Origin: Flavobacterium sp.
GTDB taxonomy: Bacteria; Bacteroidota; Bacteroidia; Flavobacteriales; Flavobacteriaceae
Direction of reading: 5' to 3'
DNA: 16,516 bases
Assembly (NCBI GenBank): GCA_030152225.1
Contig: JASLHL010000008.1
Location: 1 to 16,516, forward strand
The translations under genes were made by a program, and so were the position numbers. Under the pieces are notes generated by a model that saw only the letters and a list, made by a program, of their open reading frames with translations, was not told the DNA's origin and did no database searches. Shown in pieces: positions 1-7,312 of this stretch (position 1 is the first letter of the stretch; each line of letters opens with the position of its first letter).

Positions 1-1
1 A

Positions 2-43
2 GCGACAAAAGGCGATTTAATTAAAAGTATTAAATATGAATAG
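2..43 (+). CDS. C-terminal end of an upstream FtsX/MacB-like permease (partial)
   Basis: Reading from base 2, the sequence gives ATKGDLIKSIKYE followed by a TAG stop at 41-43. This matches the C-terminal tails of the complete permeases downstream, which end in YIKYE, YIKYE, YIKYE, QIKYD and YINYE, each after an AT-rich linker following the last membrane helix. The stop lies 3 bp before the next start codon, the same tight spacing as in the rest of the operon. I infer that a further paralogous permease occupies the DNA just left of the window. Only 13 residues are visible, so the assignment rests on the tail match and the position. Confidence 0.8.
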   Translation, partial: ATKGDLIKSIKYE

Positions 44-46
44 TTT

Positions 47-2458
47 ATGTTGAATAATTGGTTTAAAATTTACGTGTACAACAGCAAGAAAAACAAGGTG
101 TATTTCTTACTGACTATTTTGTGTTTAGCTATTGGAATAACTGCAGTATTGCTGTCATCCCTCTATTTAAAAGAAGAAAAATCGTTCGACCAGTGGAATG
201 AAAATAAAACGTCCATTTACTTAGTAGAGAACAGCGGTGGAAAAGTGACGATGAATCGACATCCTTTTGCCTTGGTTGCTAAGCTCAAAGAGGAGTATCA
301 CCTCATCGAAGATTATTTGATGTATAGCAATTATAGCGAAGAGATTGTTGTGTATAAGGACAAAGAAGAACGATCAGATAAAGTACTCAACAGCAGTCAA
401 CGTTTTTTTGATTTTTTCCCTTATCCCTTGGTATATGGGACCAAACAAAGTGTGTTTCAGCATCCCAATGAAGTGGTGTTAGAACAAGAAAAAGCAGCCC
501 TGCTATTTGGAAAAGGGGTAAATCCCGTGGGCGAGCAACTAAAAATAAAGGAGGAGTTGTATACTGTCGTAGGGGTATATGCTATAGGACATAGAAGAAG
601 TAGTTTTATGCCGGAGATCGTGTGCAATACTTATCAGTTTTTATCTGTCGATCAACAAACAATTTGGGATCGACCAGCGCATAATCTCCTGTTGAAAACA
701 GCGAAGAAACAAGAAACAGCAGCAGCGATCAAAACGTTGTATCTCAAATATTACTATGAACCTATGGCAGCCAGATCCAATGTGAGTTTAGCCGATTTTG
801 TAAAGCAATATGAGGGAATTATCGGTATGGATATTCATTTAGAGCCCTTAGATCAGTTGCATTTTCAAAGTGATAAACCCATAGCGAGTAGTATTCCCGA
901 ACCCGTAGTAAATAGTAAAATGCTGAACATCATTCTTGGATTATCTGGTTTGATGTTGCTATTGTCTTTGTTTAACTATGTGAATTTGTCCCTCTCTCAA
1001 ACCTTATCTCGAGCCAAAGAAGTTGGGGTACGCAAGGTATTAGGAGGGGTGAAAGGGTCGATTATCAAGCAGAGTTTATATGAAACGACTATCACCATTT
1101 GTATTGCTTTTGTTTTGAGTATCTTTCTGTTTTTGTGGTTGTTGCCCTTTGCCAATTCTTATTTAAACATCAATATCGTTGTGCAGTGGAGTGATATGGT
1201 GCTCTTGTTTGTGGGTAGCTATTTTTTGATCTTGCTGATTGCAGGGCTAGTTCCCGCCTTTTATATTGCACAATACCGCGTGCTAAAGGTGCTAAAAGGC
1301 GATTTCAACCGCAGTCGTTCAGGGAGTTTTATTAAAAATACTTTTTTAGTTATACAATTCGCCATTGCCTGTTGGTTTATTGTGGGCACTTATATGGTGT
1401 ATAAACAAGCCCATTACATGGCGACAAAAGATTTGGGATTTTCCGGAGATCAGGTGATTAGCTTTCCTTTTCTAACTGATGTAAACGATGGAAGTAAAAC
1501 ACAAAAATACGAAGTATTCAAACAAGAAGCATTACAGATCAAAGGAATCGAACAAGTAGCTGTATCCAGTGTCGAATATGCAAGTATGGGAGGAGCAGGT
1601 ATTGTCAATTTTTTCAGACACAAGGACAAAGAGAATCTGATTGCATTTATGATGAAAGCAGAGGCCGATTATTTTGAAATGATGAACATTCAGTTGAAAG
1701 AAGGACGCTTTTTAGATCGAGCTTTGGCTAACGATAGTATCGAAAATGTTTTAATTAACGAGAGCTTATTAAATATTGTTGGTGAAACGAGTATAAAAGA
1801 TCTTAAAGTCGCAAATAAAACAGTTGTAGGCGTGCTTAAAGATTTTCATACTGCAGGATTGGAAAATTCGATTACTCCTTTGATGTTTAGTTTACCTAAT
1901 GCAACCGAATATTATTTTTTCAATGTAACCATGAAAGTGGATGTCACGCAAATGGAGACCCTTGCTCCCGCTTTGGAGAAGTTGTGGGATACCTTTAACC
2001 CAGAGGCGAGAGAGCCCTTTAGCTATGAGTTTGTCGATCAAAAATTTGCCAAAACCTTTGAGAAAATTACAGCACAGAAGCAAATCCTATTGGGCTTGAG
2101 TTTGATCGTCATCTTTATTGCGCTATTTGGATTGTTTGCCGTTTCCTCTTTTACCATCGGAACGCGATTAAAAGAGGTGGCTATCCGCAAAGTATTAGGC
2201 GCTAGTACAAGGGAATTGATTCAGAAGTTGTCTTACCAATATTTGATCTATTGTATCATTGGTTTTGTACTCGCTGTCTTCCCAAGCTATTACCTGTTGA
2301 ATGCATGGCTGAGTGAGTATACCTACCGCATCGAAATAAGTTATGACGTTTACGTGGTCTGTTTGATTCTCATTGTCGTGCTTACCCTGTTTATTGTGGT
2401 CAGTAGAGCGTATCAGGCTACCCGTGTGAACGTATTGAAATACATTAAATACGAATAA
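47..2458 (+). CDS. FtsX/MacB-like ABC transporter permease, paralog 1
   Basis: This 803-residue inner-membrane protein is built as two MacB-like halves in one chain. TM1 lies at about 17-40, a periplasmic core (MacB_PCD type) at about 41-290, and an FtsX domain with three helices at about 293-412. TM5 follows at about 434-455, a second periplasmic core at 456-675, and a second FtsX domain at about 680-795. The cytoplasmic coupling motif occurs twice, RAKEVGVRKVLGG at 322-334 and RLKEVAIRKVLGA near 707-719. In MacB and FtsX this region contacts the ATPase. No Walker motifs are present, so a separate ATPase is needed. Family signatures shared with its neighbours include FDQWN (47-51) and FFDFFPY (about 120-126). 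The start follows the previous stop by 3 bp and has no clear Shine-Dalgarno sequence. By eye it is closest to the next gene: 41 of the first 61 residues are identical. The substrate is unknown. Confidence 0.93.
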   Translation: MLNNWFKIYVYNSKKNKVYFLLTILCLAIGITAVLLSSLYLKEEKSFDQWNENKTSIYLVENSGGKVTMNRHPFALVAKLKEEYHLIEDYLMYSNYSEEIVVYKDKEERSDKVLNSSQRFFDFFPYPLVYGTKQSVFQHPNEVVLEQEKAALLFGKGVNPVGEQLKIKEELYTVVGVYAIGHRRSSFMPEIVCNTYQFLSVDQQTIWDRPAHNLLLKTAKKQETAAAIKTLYLKYYYEPMAARSNVSLADFVKQYEGIIGMDIHLEPLDQLHFQSDKPIASSIPEPVVNSKMLNIILGLSGLMLLLSLFNYVNLSLSQTLSRAKEVGVRKVLGGVKGSIIKQSLYETTITICIAFVLSIFLFLWLLPFANSYLNINIVVQWSDMVLLFVGSYFLILLIAGLVPAFYIAQYRVLKVLKGDFNRSRSGSFIKNTFLVIQFAIACWFIVGTYMVYKQAHYMATKDLGFSGDQVISFPFLTDVNDGSKTQKYEVFKQEALQIKGIEQVAVSSVEYASMGGAGIVNFFRHKDKENLIAFMMKAEADYFEMMNIQLKEGRFLDRALANDSIENVLINESLLNIVGETSIKDLKVANKTVVGVLKDFHTAGLENSITPLMFSLPNATEYYFFNVTMKVDVTQMETLAPALEKLWDTFNPEAREPFSYEFVDQKFAKTFEKITAQKQILLGLSLIVIFIALFGLFAVSSFTIGTRLKEVAIRKVLGASTRELIQKLSYQYLIYCIIGFVLAVFPSYYLLNAWLSEYTYRIEISYDVYVVCLILIVVLTLFIVVSRAYQATRVNVLKYIKYE
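2391..2414 (+). repeat. 24-nt direct repeat, copy A (identical to 4802-4825)
   Basis: This segment near the 3' end of permease paralog 1, encoding the end of the last membrane helix, is identical over 24 nt to 4802-4825 in paralog 2. The reading frame is the same in both. It reflects tandem duplication or gene conversion and is not a mobile element. Confidence 0.8.
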
Positions 2459-2460
2459 TA

Positions 2461-4869
2461 ATGCTAAAAAATTGGTTTAAAATAGTCGTGTATCACAGCA
2501 AAAAAAATAAGCTATATGTTTTATTCAATTTGTTGTGTTTGGCACTGGGTATTACCGCTGTGTTGTTATCGACGCTCTATTGGCAGGAAGAGACGTCTTT
2601 TGATCGTTGGAACGCAAATAAAGAAGAGGTGTATTTTATCGAGAGTCGAAGTGACAACCATTCGTTCGGTTATCAACCCTATATCTTGTCTAGTTTGCTC
2701 AAAGAGCACCATAACTTTGTTGAGGATTATTTACTGTATAGTGGATATTTTCCAACAAATGTCATACACAATAAAAAAGCGTATGCCATAGAGAAAATCC
2801 TACAGACCAATGCTTCTTTTTTTTCCTTTTTTCCTTATAAGATTATTTACGGATCACCTTCGAGTATATTTAAAAATCCAAAGGAGATTGCGTTAGAAAA
2901 ACAAAAATCATCACTTATTTTTGGTGAAGGCGTCAATCCAATTGGCGAACAGATTGAGGTGGATGACGAGTGGTACACCGTTGTAGCGGTGTACGATTTG
3001 GAAGATAAACGCAGTAGTTTTATGCCAGAGGCCGTTGTCAATGATCATCAATTCATACCTGAAGATTTAGTCGGCAATTGGAATTACAGTAGTTCTTCTG
3101 TCTTAATCAAAACCAAGGAGGGAGAGAAGCTTGCCCAAGCAGCAGATCAGATTTATAGCCAATACTATCTCCTGCCTATGGCTGAAAAACAGCAACTCTC
3201 TTTAGCAGAGTTTGAGAAAAAAAACAATGGAATTTACGATCAAAAAACAGTGATACATCCCTTAAAGGGATTGCATTTTGGAGATGCAGGAAATGTAGTT
3301 ACCCCAGAAGCCAATGTCAAAGGCACAACCCTGTATGTGATTGTAGGCTTGTCGTGGGTGCTTTTTATTCTATCGCTGTTTAACTACGTCAACTTATCCC
3401 TTTCGCAAACGGTTTCGCGAGCGAAAGAAGTAGGGATTCGCAAAGTATTAGGAGGATCAAAGCACAAAATTATACAACAAGCTTTATTTGAAACCTCCCT
3501 GACCATGCTGCTTTCTTTTGTAGCAAGTTTCTTTATGGTGCTGTGGATCTTGCCTTTCGTCAATTCATTTTTAGGAACGCATATTGTCGTTCACCTGCGT
3601 GATGTCCTCTTTTTGCTTGTAGGTGTTTACCTCTTGGTGTTGCTACTCGGTGGTTTAATCCCAGCGTTATATCGAGCAAATTATCAGGTACTTCCAGTGT
3701 TAAAAGGCAATTATTATCGCAGCCGTTCAGGAAGCGTATTGAAAAATGCATGCTTGATTCTACAGTTTGCCATTGCCTGTTGGTTTATCTCAGGCACGTA
3801 TATCATGTATAAACAAGTCAATTATATGACGACCAAATCCTTGGGTTTTTCGGGAGATCAGGTGATTAGTTTTCCCTTTTTAGAGGAAGAGCCGATCGAA
3901 ATAGAAGAAAAACATCAGGCGTATCAAACCTTTAAACAAGAAGCGCTAAAAATAAAGGGCGTGGAACAAATAGCCTTTACCGATTTAGACTATGGAAGTG
4001 AGGAACGAAGTCGTTATATGCAGCTATTTGAATATGAGGGAGAGAACATGAGGGTAGCAGTTCACAATGTCGAAGCAGGGTATTTAGAAATGATGCAAGT
4101 GGGATTGAAAGAAGGACGTTATCTGACGAATAAATTCGCTAGTGATAGTATTCAAAATGCCGTAATCAACGAAAGTTTATTACGTCAACTGAACAAAGAT
4201 AGTATAGCAGGATTGGTTGTCAATGGAACGACCATTGTGGGCGTTGTACAGGATTTTCACACTGCTGGATTCGAACATGAAATAAGCCCAAAGATGTTTG
4301 TGTTGCCTTCCCAAACGTTCTTTCACTTTACTCAAGTGAGTATGAAGCTAGATGTACATCAGCTTGAAACCATCCTACCTGCGGTTGAAAAACTATGGGA
4401 GAACTTCCATAAAGGAACAGAGAAGCCTTTTGAGTACAGTTTCATGGATCAGAAATTCGCAAAAAACTTTGAAAAGATAAAGATACAGCAACAAGTGATG
4501 ATGGGGTTAAGCTATCTGGTCATCTTTATTGCTTTATTTGGACTTTTTGCTGTTTCCTCTTATACCATAGGCGCCAAATTGAGAGCGATTGCCATTCGCA
4601 AAGTATTAGGAGCAGAAACAAGAGGGTTGATTCAAGATTTGTCCTACCAATATCTGATTTACTGTATGATCGGTTTTGGACTATCTGTCTTCCCTAGCTA
4701 TTATTTATTGAATGAATGGCTAAAGGGATATGCCTATCGCATTGAAATAGGATGGGAAGTGTATGGGGTTTGTTTATTGGCTATTGCGGTGCTTACATTG
4801 CTTATTGTGGTCAGTAGAGCGTATCGCGCAACACAAATAAATGTTTTAGAATACATTAAATACGAATAA
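2461..4869 (+). CDS. FtsX/MacB-like ABC transporter permease, paralog 2
   Basis: This 802-residue permease has the same duplicated plan as its neighbours: TM1 at about 18-40, periplasmic core 1, three helices, TM5 (IACWF region, about 432-452), periplasmic core 2, then three C-terminal helices. The first coupling motif, RAKEVGIRKVLGG, starts at residue 320. The second, starting at 706, is KLRAIAIRKVLGA, so the usual acidic KE pair of that helix is replaced by RA. FDRWN occupies residues 47-51 and the tail is EYIKYE. The start codon lies 2 bp after the previous stop, which suggests translational coupling. Several 20- to 27-nt stretches are identical to the genes on either side, so this looks like a fairly recent duplicate or a copy kept similar by gene conversion. 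It lacks its own ATPase. An export or mechanotransmission role is inferred from the family. Confidence 0.93.
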   Translation: MLKNWFKIVVYHSKKNKLYVLFNLLCLALGITAVLLSTLYWQEETSFDRWNANKEEVYFIESRSDNHSFGYQPYILSSLLKEHHNFVEDYLLYSGYFPTNVIHNKKAYAIEKILQTNASFFSFFPYKIIYGSPSSIFKNPKEIALEKQKSSLIFGEGVNPIGEQIEVDDEWYTVVAVYDLEDKRSSFMPEAVVNDHQFIPEDLVGNWNYSSSSVLIKTKEGEKLAQAADQIYSQYYLLPMAEKQQLSLAEFEKKNNGIYDQKTVIHPLKGLHFGDAGNVVTPEANVKGTTLYVIVGLSWVLFILSLFNYVNLSLSQTVSRAKEVGIRKVLGGSKHKIIQQALFETSLTMLLSFVASFFMVLWILPFVNSFLGTHIVVHLRDVLFLLVGVYLLVLLLGGLIPALYRANYQVLPVLKGNYYRSRSGSVLKNACLILQFAIACWFISGTYIMYKQVNYMTTKSLGFSGDQVISFPFLEEEPIEIEEKHQAYQTFKQEALKIKGVEQIAFTDLDYGSEERSRYMQLFEYEGENMRVAVHNVEAGYLEMMQVGLKEGRYLTNKFASDSIQNAVINESLLRQLNKDSIAGLVVNGTTIVGVVQDFHTAGFEHEISPKMFVLPSQTFFHFTQVSMKLDVHQLETILPAVEKLWENFHKGTEKPFEYSFMDQKFAKNFEKIKIQQQVMMGLSYLVIFIALFGLFAVSSYTIGAKLRAIAIRKVLGAETRGLIQDLSYQYLIYCMIGFGLSVFPSYYLLNEWLKGYAYRIEIGWEVYGVCLLAIAVLTLLIVVSRAYRATQINVLEYIKYE
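4588..4614 (+). repeat. 27-nt direct repeat, copy A (identical to 7008-7034)
   Basis: This segment encodes the second coupling helix (IAIRKVLGA) of permease paralog 2. It is identical over 27 nt to 7008-7034 in paralog 3, including third codon positions. Amino-acid conservation alone would not demand that. Confidence 0.8.
4802..4825 (+). repeat. 24-nt direct repeat, copy B (identical to 2391-2414)
   Basis: This is the partner of the copy in paralog 1, at the equivalent site of paralog 2. The two copies are 2411 bp apart, one gene length. Confidence 0.8.
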
Positions 4870-4871
4870 TT

Positions 4872-7289
4872 ATGTGGATCAATTGGTTGAAAGTGTACCG
4901 TTACCATTGGCTGAAAAATAAGTTTTATTTTGTTTTGACTGTGTTGGGCTTAGCTTTTGGGTTATCGCTTCTTGTCATGGCGCTTTTGAGCTATGAAAGA
5001 GAGCAGACCTATGAGCAATGGAATCCCAATACAGACAACATCTTTATGGTGGTCAATATCACGCCGGATTACGCCTATCCCAACCAATCCTATGCTTTGG
5101 GTAGAACACTAAAGGAGCAATATCCCGTGATTGAAGATTTTGTGTACTATTTTGGTTATGACGATGTTGTAATGAAAAATGGTGTGAAATCGCATACCAC
5201 AACCAAAGCGATAATGACACAGCGCAATTTTTTTGATTTTTTTCCTTATCCATTTATCTATGGATCTGCTCAACAGTTCGCTAAAGAAAAAAACAACATT
5301 GCACTAGAGGAAGAAAAAGCGATTGAACTCTTTGGCGAAGGAGTAAATCCAATTGGAAAACAACTCAATATAGAAGAAGAATGGGTGACGGTTTCTGGCG
5401 TTTTTACAGTGGGAAATAAGAAAAGTGCTTTTATGCCAGAGGTTGTTATTCCCTTAATGGATGAGGTTGTAGCTACGGATACGGATTGGAGTGCAAGGAG
5501 GTTTGCCGTACTGCTCAAAACACAACAGCCGACTTCAGCCTTAGAAGCCGTAAACCAAGTATTGGATACCAATTATTTTGAACCTGAAGCAACTAGGTAT
5601 GGAACTACGGTAGCGGAGTTTAAACAGCGTCAACTCAATAATATTCAATTGGAACTCGCTCCTTTATCCACCTTACGTTGGAAAGAAGCAGGACAATTTA
5701 CTCCCGAAGACACGCCCAATTCGAAGATGATGTACATCTTTTGGGGGCTAGCAGGGGTGATTTTTATATTGTCTCTCGTCAATTTTATTAACTTTTCTAC
5801 TACGCATTTTTTAATGCGTATAAAAGAGATGGGGGTACGTCGAATTTTTGGAGGTAATACCAGTGAAATTAGAAGACAAATTGTATTTGAAAGCGCGATT
5901 ACCCTATGTATTGCACTACTTATTAGCATTTTCTTTATGGGTTTTATGATCCCTTATGTCGAGCTCATTACCGCATCGACCATCGAATTGTCTCTAGTGA
6001 AGTTAGGAGTTTGTTTCTTGTTTTTACTCTGTAGTGTATCGATAATAACGGGCGGAGTAATTGCGTATTATGTGAGCAGACAAAAAGTAAGTAGCTTGTT
6101 GAAAGGCAATTTTATTTCCACGCAAAAAGGCAGCCTACTAAAAAATGTTTTTTTAGTTTTTCAGCTTGCCATTGCCTGTTTTTTTGTTAGTAGTACGATG
6201 ATCTTTAATCAACAAGTTCACTATATGCTCAACAAAGATTTGGGCTTTAAAGGGGATCAGGTCATTGGTTTTAGTTTTAATGAAGCGCTCCGATGGGATA
6301 ATACAGCACTACTCTTAGATAAATATAGAGTATTTAAAAAAGAAATAGAACAGATTAAAGGGGTAGAAGGGGTGTCAACGTCCGATCAAGTATTTGGACG
6401 TTCGTCTATGGGGAGTACTACGGGTAGTTTTGAAGGCAAAGATTTTTCATACCATATTGGTCAAGTTGATTATGGTTATTTCGATCTTTTTCAAATCCCA
6501 ATCGTGAAAGGTAGAGACCTCAACCCTGCCTTTGCCTCAGATTCTATACAGCACATTGTGGTGAACGAAGCTTTTGTTCGAGAAGCGGGTGTACAAGATC
6601 CCGTAGGAAAAACATTTACCTCCCTAGAAGGACCTCGAATAATTATAGGTGTTGTCCAAGATTATAATGCGAAGGATCTAGAAGAAAAAGTGTCTCCCAT
6701 TGTTTACTACCATTACAACTCCCTTACACACAAAATGGGAAGTATAGAAAAAGTGTATGTAAAAGTCAATACAGCAGAACACTTAGAACGAACATTGAAA
6801 GAGATTGAAAAACGATGGAAAGCTTTTAACATGGATTCAGCATCACCTTTTGAGTATGAGTTTGTCGATAAGCAATTTCAGCGCACGTTTGAACAAGTAT
6901 TGATGGAGCGAAAAGTACTCAATAGCCTCAGTATAGGCGTAGTGTTTATTGCGCTGTTTGGTTTATTTGCCATCGCTTCCTTTGCGATAAACGGTAAGTT
7001 GAAGGAAATTGCCATTCGCAAAGTATTAGGAGCAAATTCGTTTGGCTTGTTGAGAAAATTGACAGTCGAATACGTAGCTTATTGCTCTATTGGTTTTGCC
7101 TTGACCATTTTCCCTAGCTACTATTTTTTAAACTATTGGTTGAGCCATTACACGTATCGCATTGAGATAGGATGGGAAGTGTATGGCTGGAGTTTTATAA
7201 GTATTCTGATTTTGACCTTGTGTATGGTGTTGCAAAAAGCGCGAAAAGCAGTGAATGTAGACGTATTACACTACATCAAGTATGAATAA
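4872..7289 (+). CDS. FtsX/MacB-like ABC transporter permease, paralog 3
   Basis: This 805-residue inner-membrane permease has eight predicted helices and two periplasmic cores. YEQWN at 47-51 and an FFDFFPY motif mark periplasmic core 1, and GEGVNPIGKQL lies in the same core. The first coupling motif, RIKEMGVRRIFGG from residue 316, departs slightly from the RKVLGG consensus. The second, KLKEIAIRKVLGA from 709, is canonical. A conserved ASDSI precedes a VVNEAF strand in periplasmic core 2, as in the paralogs. The TM7 region keeps the FPSYYFLNYWL signature and the tail is HYIKYE. It starts 2 bp after the previous stop. Its C-terminal quarter shares a 27-nt identical stretch with paralog 2, although the periplasmic parts differ much more, in line with ligand- or partner-facing divergence. 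The substrate is unknown. Confidence 0.93.
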   Translation: MWINWLKVYRYHWLKNKFYFVLTVLGLAFGLSLLVMALLSYEREQTYEQWNPNTDNIFMVVNITPDYAYPNQSYALGRTLKEQYPVIEDFVYYFGYDDVVMKNGVKSHTTTKAIMTQRNFFDFFPYPFIYGSAQQFAKEKNNIALEEEKAIELFGEGVNPIGKQLNIEEEWVTVSGVFTVGNKKSAFMPEVVIPLMDEVVATDTDWSARRFAVLLKTQQPTSALEAVNQVLDTNYFEPEATRYGTTVAEFKQRQLNNIQLELAPLSTLRWKEAGQFTPEDTPNSKMMYIFWGLAGVIFILSLVNFINFSTTHFLMRIKEMGVRRIFGGNTSEIRRQIVFESAITLCIALLISIFFMGFMIPYVELITASTIELSLVKLGVCFLFLLCSVSIITGGVIAYYVSRQKVSSLLKGNFISTQKGSLLKNVFLVFQLAIACFFVSSTMIFNQQVHYMLNKDLGFKGDQVIGFSFNEALRWDNTALLLDKYRVFKKEIEQIKGVEGVSTSDQVFGRSSMGSTTGSFEGKDFSYHIGQVDYGYFDLFQIPIVKGRDLNPAFASDSIQHIVVNEAFVREAGVQDPVGKTFTSLEGPRIIIGVVQDYNAKDLEEKVSPIVYYHYNSLTHKMGSIEKVYVKVNTAEHLERTLKEIEKRWKAFNMDSASPFEYEFVDKQFQRTFEQVLMERKVLNSLSIGVVFIALFGLFAIASFAINGKLKEIAIRKVLGANSFGLLRKLTVEYVAYCSIGFALTIFPSYYFLNYWLSHYTYRIEIGWEVYGWSFISILILTLCMVLQKARKAVNVDVLHYIKYE
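7008..7034 (+). repeat. 27-nt direct repeat, copy B (identical to 4588-4614)
   Basis: This is the partner of the copy in paralog 2, at the equivalent site of paralog 3. A second shared stretch, 20 nt identical, lies at 4747-4766 and 7167-7186 in the same two genes. Confidence 0.8.
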
Positions 7290-7312
7290 TAGATCATCGA
7301 GAAAGCAAGAAA

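Noticed and set aside
1892..2083. Minus-strand open frames of 60-100 codons inside the permease genes (for example here and at 5270-5572)
   Set aside because: They lie wholly within strong + strand coding sequence, show no recognisable domain, and encode compositions expected of antisense shadows.
7290..7312. The larger 23-bp gap before paralog 4 as an internal promoter
   Set aside because: No TAnnTTTG-like element is seen in the gap. The A/G-rich stretch fits a translation start region better.
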